Below, piece after piece: positions 6,097 through 9,490 of a stretch of DNA of 9,490 nt. Below the pieces are notes generated by a model, which was given only the letters and a program-made list of their open reading frames with translations, did not search any database and was not told the origin of the DNA. This DNA comes from Anaerolineales bacterium (GTDB lineage: Bacteria; Chloroflexota; Anaerolineae; UBA7937). The stretch is from NCBI GenBank assembly GCA_030593425.1, contig JAUVHF010000050.1, positions 1 through 9,490 on the forward strand, given 5' to 3'. Both the position numbers and the translations under genes were made by a program. The number at the start of each line of letters is the position of its first letter. Positions within the stretch are counted from its first letter, which is position 1.

Positions 6097-7025
6097 CTTT
6101 CTGGTCCCCTTTGAAAGAGATCGGTCTCCATCTCTGGGATGATCACCCGCAGGGCTTGGGGAAGGACGGTACATTCTAGAGGGGTGGTGCCCAGATAGTC
6201 GCCATCCACTTGAACGGGGAGAGCCGAGGCGGCGGTTAGTCTTACGTTTTTCCCCTTATACCGTTCCACTTGGGGGTCAGGTAAGTGGCGACAGATGAGC
6301 ATCCTAAAGAAATGGCCAATGAGGGCTAGGATACCCTCTCCTTTGAAGATAGTGATCTCCAAGAGGCCATCGTCCAGACAGGCCTCTGGAGCCAGTCGCA
6401 GGATGGCCGCGTAGAGTCGAACGTTACTGATCTCGATGAAAAGCACCTTTCTCGATATCTCCTCCCCATCGATAGTGAGGGTGACCGGGGTGCCGAGGGA
6501 GTTTCGAGCGATGGAAAGGCCAGTGAAGATGTAGGCCAAGGGTCCCAAGTACCTCTTCAGCCTGGGGTTCAGATTCTCTACTACTTGGGCGTCGAAGCCT
6601 ACCCCTGCCCAGAGCAGAAAGGTTCTCTTTCCGGCCTGCCCCAAGTCAGCGGCATATATACGCCCCTCAGCCAGCGTTTGGGCTCCAGCGAGGAGATGAG
6701 GAGGGCGAAGGGGGGTGGCGAAGGGCATCCCTATCTCTCGGGCCCAGACGTTCCCTGTTCCCAAAGGCAAGACACCGAGAGCCACATCACTCCCCACCAA
6801 GCCATTCACCACCTCGTTGACGGTGCCGTCGCCCCCAGCGACGATAACCGCCTCGTAGCCAGAAGATATAGCCTCTTGAGCGTAGCGCAGAGCATCGCCC
6901 TTCCCTCGCGTCTCTCGTTGGGCTACCTCCCAGCCTCGCTGGGCAAGGAGTTCTAAGGCCTTCTCCAGCTCTCCACGAGCATTCCGTTGCCCTGCACGGG
7001 GGTTGAAGATGACCAGGGCTTTCAT
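6093..7025 (-). CDS. Diacylglycerol/lipid kinase (DagK/YegS/BmrU family)
   Basis: 310 residues, usual length for soluble bacterial lipid kinases. The N-terminal NPRAGQ (8-13), the nucleotide-binding AGGDGTVNEVVNGL (63-76) and LPLGTGN (86-92) mark the DAG-kinase catalytic domain. The C-terminal beta domain carries EACLDDGLLEI (metal-site region) and VQVDGDYLG. It phosphorylates diacylglycerol or a related lipid at the membrane for recycling into phosphatidate. ATG start with GGAG eight bases upstream; four bases separate it from the P-loop kinase stop. Its TGA overlaps the GTG of the broken cax gene. Exact lipid substrate is unknown. Confidence 0.93.
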   Translation of the reverse strand: MKALVIFNPRAGQRNARGELEKALELLAQRGWEVAQRETRGKGDALRYAQEAISSGYEAVIVAGGDGTVNEVVNGLVGSDVALGVLPLGTGNVWAREIGMPFATPLRPPHLLAGAQTLAEGRIYAADLGQAGKRTFLLWAGVGFDAQVVENLNPRLKRYLGPLAYIFTGLSIARNSLGTPVTLTIDGEEISRKVLFIEISNVRLYAAILRLAPEACLDDGLLEITIFKGEGILALIGHFFRMLICRHLPDPQVERYKGKNVRLTAASALPVQVDGDYLGTTPLECTVLPQALRVIIPEMETDLFQRGPER

Positions 7026-7029
7026 CCCA

Positions 7030-7620
7030 TCATCTCCGTATGGAGCGCAGAACCTTAGCTACCGCCTCCCGGAGGTCCTCGCTGGTGTCGGTGACCAGAT
7101 GGGGATGAGAGATCGGCTCCTGGCGGGAATCCATGCGCCGGTAGATCCTCCAATCGGCGTCGGAGACTTCTGCCGCTCCCTCCTGGCGAGCCCTCAACCG
7201 CTCTCGCACCGCCTCCTCTGAAGCCACGGTCTTCACTACCACCAGGCTCGCTCCTGCTCTCTCCGCTATCCGGTAGACTAGTTCCCGGTGATACTCGATG
7301 AGGTTGGTGGCATCGTAGATCACTCGTACTCCCCGCCTCAGGAGTTTGGCCATAAGAGCGTGGCAGGTACGATGCACCCAACGGCTCTCCTGGGCTGTAT
7401 ATCGTGGCTGGGGGAAGAGCATCTTCCGTACCATATCGCTCTCGATGATCACGAAAGGGAGGGCATCCGCCAGCCGATGGGCCAGAAAAGACTTCCCCGT
7501 TCCCGGTAGCCCGCATAGAAGGAGAAGCACCGGCTTGGCCGTCGTCTCCTGGCTGTCAGGCAACGCCCTCTCTACCTTGGCTATAAATTGAGCCAGATCG
7601 TAGGCTTCCCTCTCCTCCAC
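7030..7620 (-). CDS. P-loop ATP-dependent kinase (AAA_33/zeta-toxin-like)
   Basis: 196 residues. Walker A GLPGTGKS lies at 37-44, an ESD motif at 60-62 and VIYDATN at 100-106, typical of the broad kinase group that includes polynucleotide and gluconate kinases, chloramphenicol phosphotransferase and zeta toxins. The C-terminal half has an Arg-rich lid (VRERLRARQEG). The phosphate acceptor cannot be named from sequence. GTG start with GGAG (7630-7627) six bases upstream. It is the first gene of the operon that continues into the lipid kinase and cax. No antitoxin-like partner is visible, which argues against a zeta-toxin role. Confidence 0.85.
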   Translation of the reverse strand: MEEREAYDLAQFIAKVERALPDSQETTAKPVLLLLCGLPGTGKSFLAHRLADALPFVIIESDMVRKMLFPQPRYTAQESRWVHRTCHALMAKLLRRGVRVIYDATNLIEYHRELVYRIAERAGASLVVVKTVASEEAVRERLRARQEGAAEVSDADWRIYRRMDSRQEPISHPHLVTDTSEDLREAVAKVLRSIRR

Positions 7621-7638
7621 TGGGGTCTCCGCTCAGCC

Positions 7639-7666
7639 ATTATACCAGATGAAGCGACCTTGACAA
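7639..7666 (-). promoter_or_regulatory. Promoter of the kinase-lipid kinase-cax operon
   Basis: TTGTCA (7666-7661), 16 bases, then TATAAT (7644-7639) with an extended TGG just upstream. Start is expected near 7632, leaving a leader of about twelve bases before GTG 7620. Confidence 0.75.
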
Positions 7667-7802
7667 GTATGGCGGTTCTACCCATGATGATCACCCCAAG
7701 GAAGCGCACGAAAGGGGGGCTATCGATAGTAAGGGAAGGTGGGAGGTGATAGTTGTGGACATAAGTATTTGCATAGAACTGGGAATAGTACTAACTACGC
7801 AT
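7667..7802. other. Intergenic stretch between divergent promoters
   Basis: No gene supported. It holds a 10-bp palindrome CTATCGATAG (7720-7729), the 8-mer AATAGTAC (7784-7791) also found in the surface-gene inverted repeat, and a possible second plus-strand promoter (TTGACA 7660-7665, 17 bases, CATGAT 7683-7688) overlapping the minus-strand one. A 21-codon ORF at 7684-7749 has no ribosome binding site. Confidence 0.4.
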
Positions 7803-7832
7803 TTGCCCTCTCCTTGCCTTTTGGTGTATAAT
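7803..7832 (+). promoter_or_regulatory. Promoter of ftsH
   Basis: TTGCCC (7803-7808), 18 bases and a perfect TATAAT (7827-7832) on the plus strand. The start near 7839 gives a leader of about 50 bases with GGGAGG (7879-7884) before the GTG at 7889. Confidence 0.7.
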
Positions 7833-7888
7833 AATAAGTGAAAAGGGCTGAGAGTTTTCGGTATATGGCAGTGTAGCAGGGAGGAAGT

Positions 7889-9490
7889 GTGAGTTCTAGG
7901 TGGTTTAAGAATGGGTTGGTCTATCTTCTCATCATCGTCGCCGTGGGGGCTCTTTTTTTCAACGTCTTCTCTCGCCCTGAGGGTTTGACCACCGTTCCTT
8001 TAACCGAGGTGGCCCAGGAGGCCAAGAAAGGTAATATAGAGGAGATCGTCGTCTCGGGTGACGAGCTCATGGTAACTCTTGCCTCTGGGGAGAAGGTACG
8101 CTCCAACAAGGACCGAACCTCGGATATCACCGAGGTGCTGAGGAACCTGGGGGTAACGGAGAATCAGTTAAGCAGTATCTCCCTCCAGTTTAAGGAGCCC
8201 AGCGAATTCGGCAATTGGATCGGTATCTTGATGTCTCTGCTTCCAGTCATCCTCTTCGGCGGTCTCCTTCTCTTTATGATGCGCCAGGCCCAAAGTGGCA
8301 ACAGCCAGGCTCTCTCCTTCGGGAAGAGTCGAGCCCGCCTCTTCAGCGGCGACACGCCCACCGTCACCTTCGCCGATGTGGCGGGCGTGGAGGAGGCGAA
8401 GCAGGAACTCCTGGAGGTGGTGGAGTTCCTAAAGGAGCCGGAGAAGTTCATCGCTCTGGGGGCTCGCATCCCCAAGGGGGTGCTGATGGTGGGGCCTCCA
8501 GGGTGCGGCAAGACCCTCATGGCCCGAGCGGTAGCCGGAGAAGCGAGCGTTCCTTTCTTCTCCATCTCGGGTTCCGAGTTTGTGGAGATGTTTGTGGGGG
8601 TCGGCGCCTCTAGGGTGAGGGACCTCTTCGGTCAGGCGAAGCAGAACTGCCCTTGTATCGTCTTCGTGGACGAGCTAGACGCCGTGGGGCGCCATCGAGG
8701 CGCAGGTCTGGGTGGCAGCCACGATGAGAGGGAGCAGACCCTTAACCAGATCCTGGTGGAGATGGATGGCTTTGACACCGATACCAATGTCATCGTCATC
8801 GCCGCCACCAACCGACCGGATATCTTGGACCCCGCACTTCTACGCCCCGGCCGTTTCGATAGACGGGTGATCTTGGATCGGCCAGATATAAGGGGGCGCC
8901 GTGCCATCTTGGATATCCATGTCCGGGGGAAGCCTCTGGCCAAGGGGGTAGATCTGGACGTTGTGGCTAAGCAGACCCCTGGCTTCACCGGGGCCGACAT
9001 AGAGAACTTGGTGAACGAGGCGGCTATCCTCGCCGCCCGCCGTAACAAGAAGGCTATCGGCGGGGAGGAGATGCAGGAGGCGATCGAGAGGGTGATCGCC
9101 GGGCCGGAGAGAAAGAGCCGCCTCATCAACGATGAGGAGCGGAATATCATAGCCCATCACGAAGCGGGCCACGTGTTGGTGATGAAGATGCTGCCCAACT
9201 GCGACCCGGTGCATAAGGTCTCCATCATCTCCCGGGGGATGGCTTTGGGCTACACCATGCCCCTTCCCGAGGATGACCGCTATCTGATGGCCCGCTCCAA
9301 GTTCGAGGATGAATTGGCTGGTCTTCTGGGGGGACGGGCGGCGGAGGAACTCATCTTCAACGATATCACCACCGGTGCGGCGAACGATCTGGAGCGAGCC
9401 ACGAAGTTAGCCCGCAAGATGGTCACCGAGTATGGGATGAGCGAGAGGCTGGGGCCGCTCACCTTCGGGCGGAAGGAGGAGTTGGTCTTC
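7889..9490 (+). CDS. ftsH: ATP-dependent zinc metalloprotease FtsH (5' part, cut by window edge)
   Basis: 534 codons are present without a stop; FtsH is usually 600-650 residues, so about the last 100 are missing. GTG start with GGGAGG four bases upstream. Membrane segments at about 8-28 and 111-131 bracket a periplasmic domain. The AAA module has Walker A GPPGCGKT (202-209, Cys instead of the usual Thr), Walker B FVDELDA (D261) and second region of homology TNRPDILDPALLRPGRF with Arg fingers R319 and R322. The protease site is HEAGH (424-428) with the third zinc ligand at D500 in GAANDLERAT. FtsH degrades misassembled membrane proteins and short-lived regulators at the inner membrane. All catalytic residues are intact. 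It diverges from the kinase operon. Confidence 0.97.
   Translation, partial: MSSRWFKNGLVYLLIIVAVGALFFNVFSRPEGLTTVPLTEVAQEAKKGNIEEIVVSGDELMVTLASGEKVRSNKDRTSDITEVLRNLGVTENQLSSISLQFKEPSEFGNWIGILMSLLPVILFGGLLLFMMRQAQSGNSQALSFGKSRARLFSGDTPTVTFADVAGVEEAKQELLEVVEFLKEPEKFIALGARIPKGVLMVGPPGCGKTLMARAVAGEASVPFFSISGSEFVEMFVGVGASRVRDLFGQAKQNCPCIVFVDELDAVGRHRGAGLGGSHDEREQTLNQILVEMDGFDTDTNVIVIAATNRPDILDPALLRPGRFDRRVILDRPDIRGRRAILDIHVRGKPLAKGVDLDVVAKQTPGFTGADIENLVNEAAILAARRNKKAIGGEEMQEAIERVIAGPERKSRLINDEERNIIAHHEAGHVLVMKMLPNCDPVHKVSIISRGMALGYTMPLPEDDRYLMARSKFEDELAGLLGGRAAEELIFNDITTGAANDLERATKLARKMVTEYGMSERLGPLTFGRKEELVF

Noticed and set aside
7030..7620. Zeta-type toxin of a toxin-antitoxin pair
   Set aside because: No small antitoxin gene precedes it, and the operon partner is a lipid kinase; only the general P-loop kinase fold is supported.
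7684..7749. 21-codon ORF upstream of ftsH
   Set aside because: No ribosome binding site, no recognisable product, and it lies before the ftsH promoter.

Overview
The window looks like chromosomal DNA of a free-living bacterium, most likely Chloroflexota (Anaerolineae-like) or a close relative. This is inferred from recalled similarity of the FtsH, SecG and peptide-binding proteins, the many TTG and GTG starts with good Shine-Dalgarno sequences, and a remnant of a small protein type I associate with that phylum. No database search was possible. G+C is moderately high; hand-counted samples of host-like DNA gave 74 of 120 bases. Promoters of the sigma-70 type (TTGACA-like and TATAAT-like boxes, 16-18 bp apart) stand before most transcription units.

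Layout from the left, mostly on the minus strand. (1) 15-1082: a secreted, cysteine-rich protein with two MopE-type metal-binding motifs and a C-terminal LPVTG cell-surface anchor. Its control region holds a good promoter, a perfect 8-4-8 inverted repeat and tandem TTAACC-type repeats. (2) 1274-2095: tRNA-Leu(CAG) and, directly after it, an OmpR-type response regulator with a degenerate receiver domain; both appear to use one promoter at 2104-2132. (3) 2133-4011: secG and an oligopeptide-binding protein, forming an operon with its own promoter. (4) 4059-6096: a Ca2+/H+ antiporter gene (cax) split by about 1 kb of lower-G+C DNA that carries an intact terC-family gene and the remnant of a second small gene. 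The distal cax part also has an in-frame amber codon. (5) 6093-7620: a lipid kinase and a P-loop kinase upstream of, and coupled to, the broken cax gene. (6) 7621-7888: a divergent promoter region. (7) 7889 to the right edge, plus strand: ftsH, cut by the window end.

How the genes fit together: FtsH, SecG and the peptide-binding protein are envelope and protein-quality functions. The kinase, lipid kinase and cax once formed a minus-strand operon whose last gene was destroyed and now carries a putative metal exporter (TerC) in its place. The pseudo-receiver regulator lies directly upstream of the surface protein and is a candidate for its control. The best leads are the terC insertion into cax and the tRNA-regulator-surface protein arrangement. 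I see no complete new defence or mobile system here.
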